DNA from: JAMZMI01 sp963848175
GTDB lineage: Bacteria; Bacteroidota; Bacteroidia; Cytophagales; Cyclobacteriaceae
Length of the DNA stretch: 64,000 nt
Assembly (NCBI GenBank): GCA_963848175.1
Contig: CAWKCO010000012.1
Coordinates: 1-64,000 of the forward strand
Direction of reading: 5' to 3'
Shown: positions 10,153-19,483 of the stretch, in pieces
Position numbering within the stretch: position 1 is the first letter of the stretch
Layout of the letters: each line of letters begins with the position of its first letter
Translations under genes and position numbers: made by a program
Notes under the pieces: model-generated
The model's input: only the letters and a program-made list of their open reading frames with translations
Database searches by the model: none
What the model was told of the DNA's origin: nothing

Positions 10153-10185
10153 GCGGCCATCTCAAAAAAATGATGAGATGGCCGC
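10153..10185. terminator. Bidirectional intrinsic terminator
   Basis: GCGGCCATCTCA (10153-10164) pairs perfectly with TGAGATGGCCGC (10174-10185) around an A-rich loop. T-rich DNA follows on the plus strand (TTGTTGTTTATTG), and the minus-strand exit is also T-rich. It sits between the convergent hybrid kinase and peroxiredoxin genes. Confidence 0.85.
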
Positions 10186-10214
10186 CTTGTTGTTTATTGT
10201 TTTGTAAACGGATT

Positions 10215-10853
10215 TTACTTATTCGGCTGTGGAGTCATTCTCAAATAAGGTTTTACTTCCTTGTGACCTTTAGGGAAAAGTTTAGGTATATCCTCATTGG
10301 CTACAGCGGGAACAATCACACAATCATCACCATCTTGCCAGTTGGCAGGCGTAGCTACTTTGTGATATGCTGTTAATTGAAGAGAATCAATCACACGAAG
10401 GAGCTCATTGAAATTTCTTCCTGTTGAAGCAGGGTACGTGATCATTAGCTTTACTTTTTTGTCTGGCGCGATGATAAATACAGATCTCACAGTAAGCTTG
10501 TCGCTTGCATTCGGGTGGATCATATCGTAAAGGTTTGCCACTTTTTTATCCTCATCAGCGATGATAGGGAAGTTCACCGTAGTGCCTTGTGTTTCATTGA
10601 TATCTTTTATCCATCCTTTGTGTGACTCTAGGCCGTCCACGCTTAGTGCTGCTACTTTTACGTTTCGCTTATTAAATTGCTCAGTATATTTTGCTACAGT
10701 GCCTAGCTCGGTTGTACACACAGGGGTGTAATCCGCAGGGTGCGAAAATAATATTCCCCAGCTATCTCCAAGCCATTTGTGAAAATCAATTTCACCTTCG
10801 GTCGTTTGTGCTGTAAAGTTTGGAGCTACATCTCCTAATCTTAATGATGCCAT
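10215..10853 (-). CDS. 1-Cys peroxiredoxin (Prx6 family)
   Basis: This 212-residue cytosolic thiol peroxidase would reduce hydrogen peroxide and alkyl hydroperoxides. The peroxidatic cysteine is Cys46 in HPADYTPVCTTE. The Prx6-type long C-terminal domain is present (PASTGRNFNELLRVIDSLQL, then ATPANWQDGDD). No second conserved resolving cysteine is visible, consistent with the 1-Cys class. It is a single gene convergent with the phosphorelay operon and stands next to the manganese/iron uptake operon, a frequent oxidative-stress pairing, although each has its own transcription unit. Confidence 0.92.
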   Translation of the reverse strand: MASLRLGDVAPNFTAQTTEGEIDFHKWLGDSWGILFSHPADYTPVCTTELGTVAKYTEQFNKRNVKVAALSVDGLESHKGWIKDINETQGTTVNFPIIADEDKKVANLYDMIHPNASDKLTVRSVFIIAPDKKVKLMITYPASTGRNFNELLRVIDSLQLTAYHKVATPANWQDGDDCVIVPAVANEDIPKLFPKGHKEVKPYLRMTPQPNK

Positions 10854-11003
10854 AGTTTTAAGTTATTTTGGTTTTGGATTAAATATCGGTTCGTGAAGGT
10901 AACGGGGTTTGAAGGCCTCAAGTTCGATTGATTTATATTAAATTTTGGCGTTTTATTATTTTATTAGAAGTAGAAGTTTCAAGAAAGCTTTGGGCGTTCC
11001 GCT

Positions 11004-11894
11004 TCAGTTGAGCATAGCGGGTGTGTCATTCATAAGGTGTCTTTTAACCCTAATTCTCCTCTGTATTTGAACAAAAATAAAGACCACACCAAATATCAAA
11101 CCTGACACAGTGGCCATGGCTCCTGCTATAGATCCGTCTATCCAAAATGCTAGGTAATAACCCAATGCTGAAGTGAGAATCCCAAACAAGCAGCTAAGTA
11201 GAATCATTTTTTTCAGACTCGTACTGATAAGGTAAGCTGTGGCAGGAGGGACGATTAGAAACGCTACTACCAAAATAGCTCCTACAGATTCGAAAGAGGC
11301 TACAGTAGTAATGGAGACAAGGCTCATCAATACATAATGCCATAGTGATACAGAAATTCCAGTGACCAAGGCAAATGAAGGGTCGAATGTAGTGAGGAAA
11401 AATTCTTTATAAAACGGGACAATCACTGCCACGATCAATAGTAAAACACCCGAAAGTACGATAAGCGCTTTTGGACCGAGCACTGTGCCTGAATCTGTTA
11501 TCATCATGTCTAGAGGCACATAAGCGATCTCTCCATAGAGCACACAGTCTTGATCTATGTGTGCGTCACCAGCATAATACGTCACCATGATCACACCAAT
11601 GGCAAAAAGCCAAGTGAAAGTCACGCCAATAGAAGCGTCGGTTTGAAGCTTGCCGTGTTTATGGAAAAATTCGATCAAAAAGGAGGTGAGCACGCCCACC
11701 AATCCTGCGCCCACTAGCATCCAGATAGAGTCTAAATCTCCACCCAGCATAAAGGCTATAACAATTCCAGGTAAAACAGCATGCGAGATGGCATCACTCA
11801 CCATGGCCATTTTTCGAAGAATGAGAAAACAGCCGAGTATGCTACAGCAAATGGCTACCAATGATCCTGTTGATATAATGATTAAACTATCCAT
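11004..11894 (-). CDS. Metal (Mn/Fe/Zn) ABC transporter permease, second subunit
   Basis: The 296-residue integral membrane protein belongs to the ABC-3 family (ZnuB/MntB/TroD). It has about eight hydrophobic segments and the family signatures VSDAISHAVLPGIVIAF near residue 33 and GAILVVAFLIVPPATAYLI near residue 210. It would form a heterodimeric pore with the preceding permease. Its ATG overlaps the TAA of the upstream permease by one base (TAATG), so translation is probably coupled. It is the last gene of the operon. The metal cannot be read from the permease alone, but the DtxR-type regulator suggests manganese or iron. Confidence 0.88.
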   Translation of the reverse strand: MDSLIIISTGSLVAICCSILGCFLILRKMAMVSDAISHAVLPGIVIAFMLGGDLDSIWMLVGAGLVGVLTSFLIEFFHKHGKLQTDASIGVTFTWLFAIGVIMVTYYAGDAHIDQDCVLYGEIAYVPLDMMITDSGTVLGPKALIVLSGVLLLIVAVIVPFYKEFFLTTFDPSFALVTGISVSLWHYVLMSLVSITTVASFESVGAILVVAFLIVPPATAYLISTSLKKMILLSCLFGILTSALGYYLAFWIDGSIAGAMATVSGLIFGVVFIFVQIQRRIRVKRHLMNDTPAMLN

Positions 11895-13188
11895 TAGTCA
11901 TAAGGTATTTGTGAAGCGTGAGGGTCAAGTTCTGGGTAGTCCAGCAGTCGCTCAAGTTTTTTCTCAAGCTCTGGCGTGATCACATGTTCGATGGTTTCCG
12001 CATCTTCATGCACGTGATCTGGGGCTATTCTGAGATACTTGGTAAGATAAAGCTCCCAAAGCCTATGAAGCCGTACTACTCGTTTTCCTTTATGAAAACC
12101 CGCTTGTGTGAGCGTCCAGTGGTTATCTTCTTTTGTGATAAAACCCTGTGTTTTTAGTCTTCTTAGCCCCATTTGTAGGTGGCCAGGTCTGAACATACGT
12201 ACAGCTTCAAGCTCTTGCTTTCTTTTGGATTCTTTATGATCGGCATTGGCCTCTCCAGCGAGATAAAACGTTTTGAGTAGATTTTCTTCTAGCAGGCGGA
12301 TGCGTATGTTTCGCTGTTTCAACGCTTTTATTAATATGCCTTTTTGAGGGGAGAAGAAGAAAGACAAGAGTGCAATAAATGACACCACCATCACGATCCA
12401 TGGCCCTGTAGGCATACTAGGAGTTGCATAAGAAATGAACGCACCTGCAACACCTCCAAAAGCACCGAATATTGCAGCTAATAAGAGCATCACAGATAGT
12501 CTGTCTGTCCAGAATCTGGCCGCCGCTGCAGGAGTGATCAGCATGGCTGCCATCAATACCACACCCACTGCCTGAATGCCCGTAACCACAGCCATAACAG
12601 TAATAGATGTCAGTAACAATTCCATTTTCTTCACAGGAACACCTATGCTTTGAGCATACTGGGGATCGAATGAAATCAGTTTAAATTCTTTGTAGAACAA
12701 ATACACCACCACGAGTATAACCGTGGCAATGACCGAAAACGCCCGAAGATCTTGACCAATCAGCGCCGCAGCTTTCCCAAAAAGGAAGGAGTCAAGGCCT
12801 GTTTGGGCTGCATTTCCTGAATGTTGTATAAACGTAAGTAGCAAAATACCAAAACCGAAAAATACCGAAAGGGCTAGAGCCTGTGGCAGTGTCTTCTTTG
12901 ATTTTTGAATTTCTGACAATGTAGTCCAGCACTATAATAGAGAGCCACCCGGAAAGAAATGCACCAATAATCAGTAGGATTGGATTTTTGGTGCCACTGA
13001 CGATAAATGAAAGACATACACCCGGCAGCACAGCATGAGATACCACGTCACCGATGAGGGCTTTCTTTCTTCAGGAAAGTAAAACACCCAACAATCGCTG
13101 AGCTGATAGAGAGCAATACCGAGCCGAACACCACATAGCGGACATTTGGATTTTGCATTGAAAAAAAGTCAAACAGCAGGTCTAGCAT
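11894..13188 (-). CDS. Metal ABC permease fused to a complete DtxR-like domain, two frameshifts
   Basis: The N-terminal ~275 residues are an ABC-3 permease (SHAVLPGVCLSFI, GVVLMAAMLITPAAAARF). The C-terminal ~140 residues align with the whole DtxR/MntR fold: ENLLKTFYLAG and the helix LQMGLRRLKTQGFI match the winged-helix domain, and RLHRLWELYL, HVHEDAETIEHVI and DYPELDPHA match the dimerisation domain. The His/Glu metal ligands (HRLWE, VHE, EH) are kept. The frame breaks near 13068 and 12885, both fitting one extra base. ATG 13188 starts the conserved MLDLLFDFF. It sits in an operon with a separate DtxR repressor, so the fused copy may sense cytosolic metal for the pore or bind DNA at the membrane. 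Confidence 0.85.
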
Positions 13189-13228
13189 AACTATTTCTTT
13201 TCTCGGGCAGGAAACTGTTCTTTCTTCA

Positions 13229-13985
13229 TCAAGTCTCGCCAACTTCAGAAAGTAAGGTCAGTTTGCCTCCGTAAGTTTCTTCCAAAAATTGCTCGGTGAA
13301 TACGGATTCCGTAGGCCCACTTGCTACCAGGCGAAGGTTTAGCATGATGATCCAATCAAAATAGGTGCTCACAGACTGTAAATCATGGTGCACCACTACG
13401 ATCGTTTTACCTTCTGCGGCTAGTTTCTGAAGAATTTGAATGATGGCTTTTTCCGTTGCTGCATCCACGCCAGCAAAGGGCTCATCCATAAAATACACTT
13501 CTGCATCCTGAGCCAAAGCCCTTGCAAGAAATACTCTTTGTTGTTGCCCTCCCGATAATTGAGAGATTTGCCGATCCTTGAAAGCCTTCCATGCCCACTT
13601 GTTTCAGTGAGTATAAGGCAGCTTCCTTGTCAGCCTTTCTTAGGCCTTTCATTAGTCCTACAGCAGCATATCTGCCCATGGTTACTACATCCAATACAGA
13701 GGCCGGAAAGTCCCAGTCGACAGATTCCCTTTGAGGAACGTAGCTTACTTTTTTTCTAACCGATTTTAACTCTTGGTCAAAGATTTTGCAGTACCCAGAG
13801 CTTGTAGGAATTAGCCCCATGACCGCTTTAATTAGGGTGGATTTACCAGCTCCATTCGGCCCAATGATTCCAGCTATTGACCCCTTTGGTACATTAAGAT
13901 CGATACCCCATAATACAGGTTTGCGATCGTAGCTTACCGTCAGATCATGGATTTCTATCGCTGGATTTTCTATTTGCTCGTTCAT
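13229..13985 (-). CDS. Metal ABC transporter ATP-binding protein, one frameshift
   Basis: This is the ATPase of the Mn/Fe/Zn ABC importer (MntB/ZnuC/TroB type), about 251 residues. It shows Walker A GPNGAGKST, Q-loop YVPQRESVDWDFP (the WDFP is characteristic of manganese/iron members), signature LSGGQQQR, Walker B VYFMDEP and the H-loop VVVHHDL. The frame breaks near 13580: an extra base separates GMEGF from the expected KDRQISQLSGGQ. It lies 5 bases after the binding-protein gene and 40 bases before the permease gene. Confidence 0.88.
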
Positions 13986-13990
13986 AATTT

Positions 13991-14910
13991 TTACTTCAAA
14001 GCTTTCACTATCGTGTCCACATTTGTTTTCACCATTCCGATGTAGGTGCCCTCAAATGTGCCAAATGGCCCCATCGCATCTGAGTATAAATTACCGCCAA
14101 TCACCACGTTGCTTCCCTTTTCTTGGCATCCTGTGATCACTGCTTTTATGGCCTTATCGGAGACACTTGTCTCTACAAAAATCGCCTTCACATTATTTTC
14201 AATAATCAGGTCTGTCAAATTTGAAATGTCTCTTAGCCCAAAATCTGAGACCGTAGAAATGCCTTGAAGCCCTACTACTTCAATGTCATAAGCCTTGCCA
14301 AAATACCCGAAAGCGTCATGGGCGGTTACAAGTATTCGTTGCTTTTTCGGGATTAATGAGACCTGTTTTATCACATAGGAGTGAAGTGTATCAAGAGAAG
14401 CGAGATATGATTCAGCGTTCTTTTTGTAAAATTCACCATTGGTAGAATCAACTTTTTGCAGAGTATGTAGAAATTTCTATAACAGCATTTTTCCATAGAC
14501 TTACGTCAAACCAAACATGTGGATCGTAAGCGTTTTCGTAATGGGCGGCTGTGAGCAATCGTTCTTTTGGAAGCGATTGTGCAGCGGCTACAACCGGTCT
14601 TGTCTTGCTCATTTGTTCCAAAATCTCTCCCATTTTTCCTTCAAGAAGAAGTCCATTATAAATGATTACGTCAGCTTGATTCAATTTTGATAGGTCACCT
14701 TGAGATGCTTTATAGAGATGAGGATCTACACCTGGTCCCATCAATGCTTCCACAGTTGCTCTGTCTTTTACCACATTCAAGGTGGCATCATAGAGCATTC
14801 CGGTGGTGGTTACAATGTGCAATTTTTCACTGTCAGATTCTGATCTTTTTTGATCGCATGACCATAAAAAAATCACTAAAATAAAGGAGATGTATAAGCT
14901 TGAGTTTCAT
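13991..14910 (-). CDS. Metal-binding lipoprotein of ABC importer (ZnuA/MntA/TroA family), two frameshifts
   Basis: The extracytoplasmic solute-binding protein has the cluster A-I metal ligands in order: His in GVDPHLYKASQGD, His in YDPHVWFDVSLW, Glu in KAIFVETSVSD and Asp in GNLYSDAMGPFGTFEGTY. Cys after LWS would be the lipidation site. ATG 14910 is chosen because it overlaps the upstream repressor stop as ATGA and restores a signal peptide (MKLKLIHL, then FILVIFLWSC) if one base near 14886 is removed. A second extra base near 14465 joins AVIEIST to LQKVDSTNGEFY. The natural protein is about 306 residues. Confidence 0.85.
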
Positions 14911-15569
14911 TGTGTTTTTAGCATTATTTTTTTCGAAATTTCACCAGATAAATACATCGGGTTTTGACCATCAATACTGATTAGAAGTGATCCGTCGAAC
15001 TCCACCTTATCAGTGATGTTTATTCGTGAGCCAAGCTTCATTTTTATTTGATCCAAATGTCTGAGCAGGGCAGGGTTGCTGTCGGGTACGTTTACTACTA
15101 TTCCACTATCTCCGATGTTCATTTCGAAGAGTGCTTCTTGTGGTTGTAATTTTATTTCACCGGCTTCATTGGGTATTGGATCTCCATGGGGATCTACCGA
15201 TGGAAAGCCAAGAAAAGCATCTAGCTTTTTAATAAGAAGTGGGGATTTTATATGTTCCAATTGCTCTGCAATGTCATGAACTTCATCCCATTTAAATCCT
15301 AATTTTTCCAAAAGAAAAACTTCCCACAGTCGATGCTTTCTGATGACGGATAGGGCTACTTTTTCTCCTTTGGCAGAAATTTGAACGCCTTTATATTTCT
15401 CGTATTTTATGACACCTTTTTCAGAAAGCTTGCGCATCATATCACTTACAGACGCAGGCTTTGTCGAAAGATCTTCAGCAATCGCGTTTGTACTCACTTC
15501 ACCAGATCCACTCTCGGATAGGTGGTAAATCGATTTTAAGTAGTTCTCCTCTGTAAAACTTAGTTCCAT
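14907..15569 (-). CDS. DtxR/MntR-family metal-dependent repressor
   Basis: The 220-residue regulator has a winged-helix domain (ENYLKSIYHLSE, recognition helix around KPASVSDMMRKLSEKG), a dimerisation and metal-binding domain with HRLWE, VHDIAEQLEHI and the DPHGDPIP loop, and a C-terminal FeoA/SH3-like domain (MNIGDSGIVVNV). Proteins of this family bind Mn2+ or Fe2+ and repress uptake genes. It is the first gene of the importer operon, and a palindromic site lies 25-40 bases upstream of its start, so autoregulation of the whole operon is likely. Confidence 0.92.
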   Translation of the reverse strand: MELSFTEENYLKSIYHLSESGSGEVSTNAIAEDLSTKPASVSDMMRKLSEKGVIKYEKYKGVQISAKGEKVALSVIRKHRLWEVFLLEKLGFKWDEVHDIAEQLEHIKSPLLIKKLDAFLGFPSVDPHGDPIPNEAGEIKLQPQEALFEMNIGDSGIVVNVPDSNPALLRHLDQIKMKLGSRINITDKVEFDGSLLISIDGQNPMYLSGEISKKIMLKTQ

Positions 15570-15593
15570 ACCTGATTCAAAGCTAAATATAAA

Positions 15594-15609
15594 TTTAGAC
15601 TTATCTAAA
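15594..15609. promoter_or_regulatory. Candidate DtxR/MntR operator
   Basis: TTTAGACTTATCTAAA is a 6-bp inverted repeat (TTTAGA, TCTAAA) with a 4-base spacer. It lies 25 bases upstream of the dtxR-type gene start. The TTTAG...CTAAA form resembles published MntR and DtxR-class boxes. A possible -7 box (TAGCTTTG on the minus strand, 15578-15585) lies immediately downstream, so a bound repressor would block the promoter. Confidence 0.65.
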
Positions 15610-15664
15610 AATATTTTTCATTTGTTAAATAATTAAGGGTTTAAATAATTGTAAATCAGATATG

Positions 15665-16781
15665 TTAGTTGTGTTGAATTAAATTTTTAATAATAGTCAT
15701 TAGTTGGGTCGATTCGTCCTTCCAAATAGCCAAGTGAGGACGTGATTCAGGGATATTTTGTAGCTTTGTGAGCAAGTCATTTGGGTCGAATAAGACTAAA
15801 TCCAAAACAATTCCACCACCTAGTTCATGCGATTTTGCTTGCCAAGTATAGTGATCATGAATCACGTACGGCAAGCGATAAGCGCAGTACTCGTACAGTT
15901 TAGTGGGGATTCTGTTTTGGTTCGTTTTGTTGGGAAGGTATCCTATGATTGCAAGATCGGCCTGTTCCATACTTTGAATAATTGTGTCATGTGGTAGATG
16001 TTCCTTATCTATGAATAGTTCAATATTAGAATCATCAATCGATAGTTGATTTAGTACATCTTGAAGTTTATTATCTATACAAGATCCAACTATAGATAGG
16101 CTTACATCAGCATAGATTTGTTTGATTTTTACATATACTTTGATTGCGTTCATAACTCCACTGTAGTCGGATATGCTCCCGGTAAAAATCAACTTTAATC
16201 TATCGCCTTTTGTCCAAGGTTTATGAGTTTTTATTTCAGTGATTGGAATAGTTTTATTCTCTAATACAGTTACAAGGGAATGTTTAAGTTTTAGCTCTTT
16301 TAAGTAGCCAGCTTCAGCTAATAAAAAGTGATCAACAAACCTGTGAAAATATGAGCCAATATGGATTAAAGGCAAGAGCAATATTTTTGATATAGATCCG
16401 TATTCATTTTGATTAAAAACGTTGTTTGAATAATCTTCTTGAACGTCGTATATTAAACGGTACCTGAATAAATATTTAAATATAACGGAAGTAGGAAGAA
16501 GTTCTATTGTGGTGATGATGATTAGGTCAGGTCTTATTTGAAAAATTGACCTTACAGAACTTGAACTGAACTACGAGTCTTTTTAAAAAATTCGATCGTT
16601 TAAACGGACTCATTTCTATGAAATGTGTTTTGTTCTCTTCGGTTTTTTTTGAGGATCGTTTTCCTAAAATGAATATTTCGTATTTATTTGCCTTGGCTAA
16701 TGAAAGCGCCAGTTTCTTATAATGCCTGACATCATCAACTGGTTTTAGCACCGAGGCAAATAAAATTTTTTTCTGGTTCAC
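15665..16781 (-). CDS. Glycosyltransferase family 4-like, one frameshift
   Basis: A protein of about 372 residues is obtained by removing one base near 16560. The N-terminal half has KKILFASVLKPVDDVRHYKKL, then PDLIIITTIELLP and IYDVQEDYSNN, typical of a GT4 subgroup common in Bacteroidetes polysaccharide loci. The C-terminal half has LKLIFTGSISDYSGV (donor-domain start), SIVGSCIDNKL, ADLAIIGYLPN and NRIPTKLYEYCAYRLPYVI, the last being the sugar-nucleotide binding region. It starts 38 bases from the divergent dapD gene. The acceptor is unknown. Confidence 0.75.
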
Positions 16782-16819
16782 TCTTATTTAAAATTGAAGG
16801 GTGGAAAATACAAACCTAT

Positions 16820-17633
16820 ATGGATTTACAAAAAGTAATAGAATCAGCTTGGGAAGATAGATCATTGATTCATGAGAAGGAAGTGTCCGTTGCAATCAAA
16901 ACTTTGATCGATGACTTGGATTTGGGTAAGCGAAGAATTGCTTCACCAACCGCCGATGGTTGGGTGGTGAATGAGTGGATGAAGAAGGCAGTGATTCTTT
17001 ATTTTCCTTTGATGAAAATGCAGCTGATCGAAGTAGGTCCATTTCAGTTTCATGACAAAATTAAGTTGAAATCAAATTATGATCAACTTGGTGTTAGGGT
17101 TGTTCCTCATGCTATTGCTCGTTATGGATCATATATAGCAAAAGGCACTGTCTTGATGCCATCTTATGTAAACATTGGTGCTTATGTAGATGAAGGTACT
17201 ATGGTGGATACTTGGGCAACAGTAGGAAGTTGTGCTCAAATCGGAAAGAACGTACACCTAAGTGGTGGTGTAGGTATTGGTGGTGTTTTGGAGCCTAGTA
17301 CAAGCGGCTCCAGTGATTATTGAGGACAATGCGTTCATCGGGTCTAGATGTATCGTTGTGGAAGGCGTGAGAATTGGAAAAGAGGCAGTCTTGGGAGCCA
17401 ATGTGGTGCTGACTGGAAGTTCTAAAATTATAGATGTTACCGGACCAGAGCCAGTAGAGTATCGAGGCTATGTGCCAGAGCGCTCTGTTGTGATTCCAGG
17501 GACTATCCCTAAGAAATTCGCAGCAGGGGAGTATCAAGTACCATGTGCCTTGATCATCGGCCAAAGAAAAGAGAGCACCGATAAGAAGACCTCTCTGAAT
17601 AGCGCTCTGCGTGAAAACAACGTATCGGTATAA
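16820..17633 (+). CDS. dapD: Tetrahydrodipicolinate N-succinyltransferase, one frameshift
   Basis: DapD transfers a succinyl group from succinyl-CoA to tetrahydrodipicolinate in the lysine/diaminopimelate pathway. The N-terminal helical domain is followed by left-handed beta-helix hexapeptide repeats (YGSYIAKGTVLMPSYVNIGA, VDTWATVGSCAQIGKNVHLS) and the family signature GGVGIGGVLEP. An extra base near 17299 breaks the expected LEP-QAAPVIIEDNAFIGSR. The second part runs to the normal C-terminus with the GYVPERSVVIPG loop. Natural length is about 270 residues, normal for the family. LysA lies about 700 bases downstream, so two steps of the pathway are neighbours. Confidence 0.93.
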
Positions 17634-17667
17634 AATCTGCGACATTACATTGAAAATAGCATGATTC

Positions 17668-17698
17668 ACTCGCCATATTTCTCGTGAATGTGGCGAGT
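17668..17698 (+). terminator. Weak hairpin after dapD
   Basis: ACTCGCCA (17668-17675) pairs with TGGCGAGT (17691-17698) around a 15-base loop, 35 bases after the dapD stop. No proper T-tract follows, so termination is uncertain. Confidence 0.4.
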
Positions 17699-17703
17699 AA
17701 AGT

Positions 17704-17711
17704 TATCTTTG
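17704..17711 (+). promoter_or_regulatory. Bacteroidetes -7 promoter element
   Basis: TATCTTTG matches the Bacteroidetes -7 consensus TAnnTTTG. It lies 23 bases upstream of the TPR lipoprotein ATG, and the predicted start of transcription would be near 17717. A -33 TTG is not clear. Confidence 0.5.
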
Positions 17712-17733
17712 CGCTTCAAAAAACAGTCAAGCT

Positions 17734-18330
17734 ATGATTTTGAGGAAAGGGTGGGTCGCACTGATGATGATTTTAATATTTGGGTGTGGCTCGAACAATA
17801 CTAAGGATGGAGATGTATTTTTCGAAACGGGAGAATATAAAAAGGCAATAGATGCCTACAATAAATCTCTGGAGACTTCATCGAACGATATCAATACCAT
17901 CTACAACAGGGGCAGGGCTTACCAAGAACTCAAGATGTGGGATTTGGCAGAGGCCGATTTCAACACTGTGATTAAAAGTGAGGAGAAACACATCAACGCA
18001 CATCTGAGTCTTTCCAAACTATACTACGATCAGGAGAATTACAATAAAGCTGTTATTTGGGCAGAGGGAGCGGTGAAGCTTAGCGAATCTTCAGCACAAG
18101 CGCATTTTTTGGCAGCACGATCCAAACATCAGTTAGGGTATGTTAATGGAGCTCGGGAATCTTACACAATGGCTATTAAGTTGAATCCTAATTTTGGAGA
18201 GGCATACCTTTACCGAGGCGCGCTAAAAGTCCACCAAGGGAAAAGTGCTGCAGCCTGTGAGGATTTTAGAAAAGCTGAAGCACTCGAAGTGAGTGAGGCC
18301 ACAAATATTCGTAATAAATATTGTAATTAA
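17734..18330 (+). CDS. TPR-repeat lipoprotein
   Basis: The 198-residue protein has a lipoprotein signal (MILRKGWVALMMILIFGCGS, lipidated Cys at about 18). About five tetratricopeptide repeats follow, for example AIDAYNKSLETSSNDINTIY, AEADFNTVIKSEEKHINAHL and AREYT-like ARESYTMAIKLNPNFGEAYL. TPR arrays mediate protein contacts; no enzymatic motif is present. It probably sits at the periplasmic face of a membrane. It is followed 7 bases later by lysA, so the two may share a transcript, but no functional link is evident. Confidence 0.85.
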   Translation: MILRKGWVALMMILIFGCGSNNTKDGDVFFETGEYKKAIDAYNKSLETSSNDINTIYNRGRAYQELKMWDLAEADFNTVIKSEEKHINAHLSLSKLYYDQENYNKAVIWAEGAVKLSESSAQAHFLAARSKHQLGYVNGARESYTMAIKLNPNFGEAYLYRGALKVHQGKSAAACEDFRKAEALEVSEATNIRNKYCN

Positions 18331-18337
18331 TTTTCTT

Positions 18338-19483
18338 GTGAAAAAATTCTTAAAGTCTTTTGAAGGGTTAGATACGCCTTTTTATTTCTACGACATGGAT
18401 TTGCTGGAGCGTACACTTTCAGCGGTTAAAAATGCAAATAGATACGGTTATCACGTGCATTATGCTGTAAAGGCCAATGTGAACACACCAATATTAAACG
18501 CCGTGAAAGCGGCGGGGTTTGGTGTAGATTGTGTGAGTGGAGCGGAGATTAAGACTGCTTTGGAGCACGGGTTCGGTGCTGATCATGTGGTTTTGGCTGG
18601 TGTAGGCAAGACGGATAAGGAAATAGAGTACGCACTTGAAAAAGGCATTTTCTCTTTCAATGTGGAGTCTATTCAAGAGCTTGAGGTTATCAATGAGATA
18701 GCCACTAAAATGGAAAAAGTGGCAAATGTGTCGATGAGAATCAACCCTGAGATCGAAGCAGGCACACATCATTACATCACCACAGGAACCAAAGAAAATA
18801 AGTTCGGCGTTTCAACAGACGAGCTGTTGTCTTCTTTGGATTTTATCCGTTCATGCGAGCACGTATCTTTTATCGGGCTTCATTATCACATTGGTTCACA
18901 GATCGTGGATATGGAGCGGTTCAAGGTTTTAACTGGAAGGGTAAATTTTCTTCAAAAGGAACTGCGCAGCAGAGGATTTGAACTTCCTCACCTCAATGTA
19001 GGTGGTGGTTTGGGTATAAACTATGAAGACCCTGAGAATGATCCGATTCCAGATTTTGAAAACTATTTCAAAGTATTTAATGATCATTTGGAGTTATTCC
19101 CTGGACAAGAAGTGCACTTCGAATTAGGGAGATCTATTGTAGGGCAATGTGGCTTTTTAATCAGTCGAGTGCTTTATATGAAAGAAGGTGGTCATACCAA
19201 GTTTGCCATACTTGATGCTGGAATGACTGAGCTTATGCGTCCAGCTTTGTACCAAGCCATTCATAAATTGGAAAATATTAGCAGTGAGCTAGCTCCTGAT
19301 ATTTACGACGTTGTGGGGCCTATTTGCGAGTCCTCTGACAGTTTTGGAAAGAAAGTAAGTCTACCTAAGACCAAAAGAGGAGATTTGATCGTGATCAAGT
19401 CCGCAGGGGCTTATGGGGAGACCATGCGTAATAACTACAATGGTCGTGAGTTCGCGAAGGCTTATTATTCGAATGAGCTTTAA
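18338..19483 (+). CDS. lysA: Diaminopimelate decarboxylase
   Basis: LysA is the PLP enzyme that decarboxylates meso-diaminopimelate to lysine, the last step of lysine synthesis. It has the PLP lysine in HYAVKANVN, GVDCVSGAEI, HYHIGSQI, the phosphate-binding LNVGGGLGI, ELGRSIVG, and CESSDSFG with the cysteine contributed across the dimer. The start is placed at GTG 18338 (KKFLKSFEGLDTPFYFYD); the frame is open back to 18293, but that part overlaps the TPR gene. Length is 381 residues, normal. Its stop overlaps the convergent antiporter gene by 4 bases. Confidence 0.94.
   Translation: MKKFLKSFEGLDTPFYFYDMDLLERTLSAVKNANRYGYHVHYAVKANVNTPILNAVKAAGFGVDCVSGAEIKTALEHGFGADHVVLAGVGKTDKEIEYALEKGIFSFNVESIQELEVINEIATKMEKVANVSMRINPEIEAGTHHYITTGTKENKFGVSTDELLSSLDFIRSCEHVSFIGLHYHIGSQIVDMERFKVLTGRVNFLQKELRSRGFELPHLNVGGGLGINYEDPENDPIPDFENYFKVFNDHLELFPGQEVHFELGRSIVGQCGFLISRVLYMKEGGHTKFAILDAGMTELMRPALYQAIHKLENISSELAPDIYDVVGPICESSDSFGKKVSLPKTKRGDLIVIKSAGAYGETMRNNYNGREFAKAYYSNEL

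Noticed and set aside
11650..11979. A plus-strand open frame across the junction of the two permease genes
   Set aside because: Shadow of two conserved membrane protein genes; the one-base overlap and the motifs support the minus strand.
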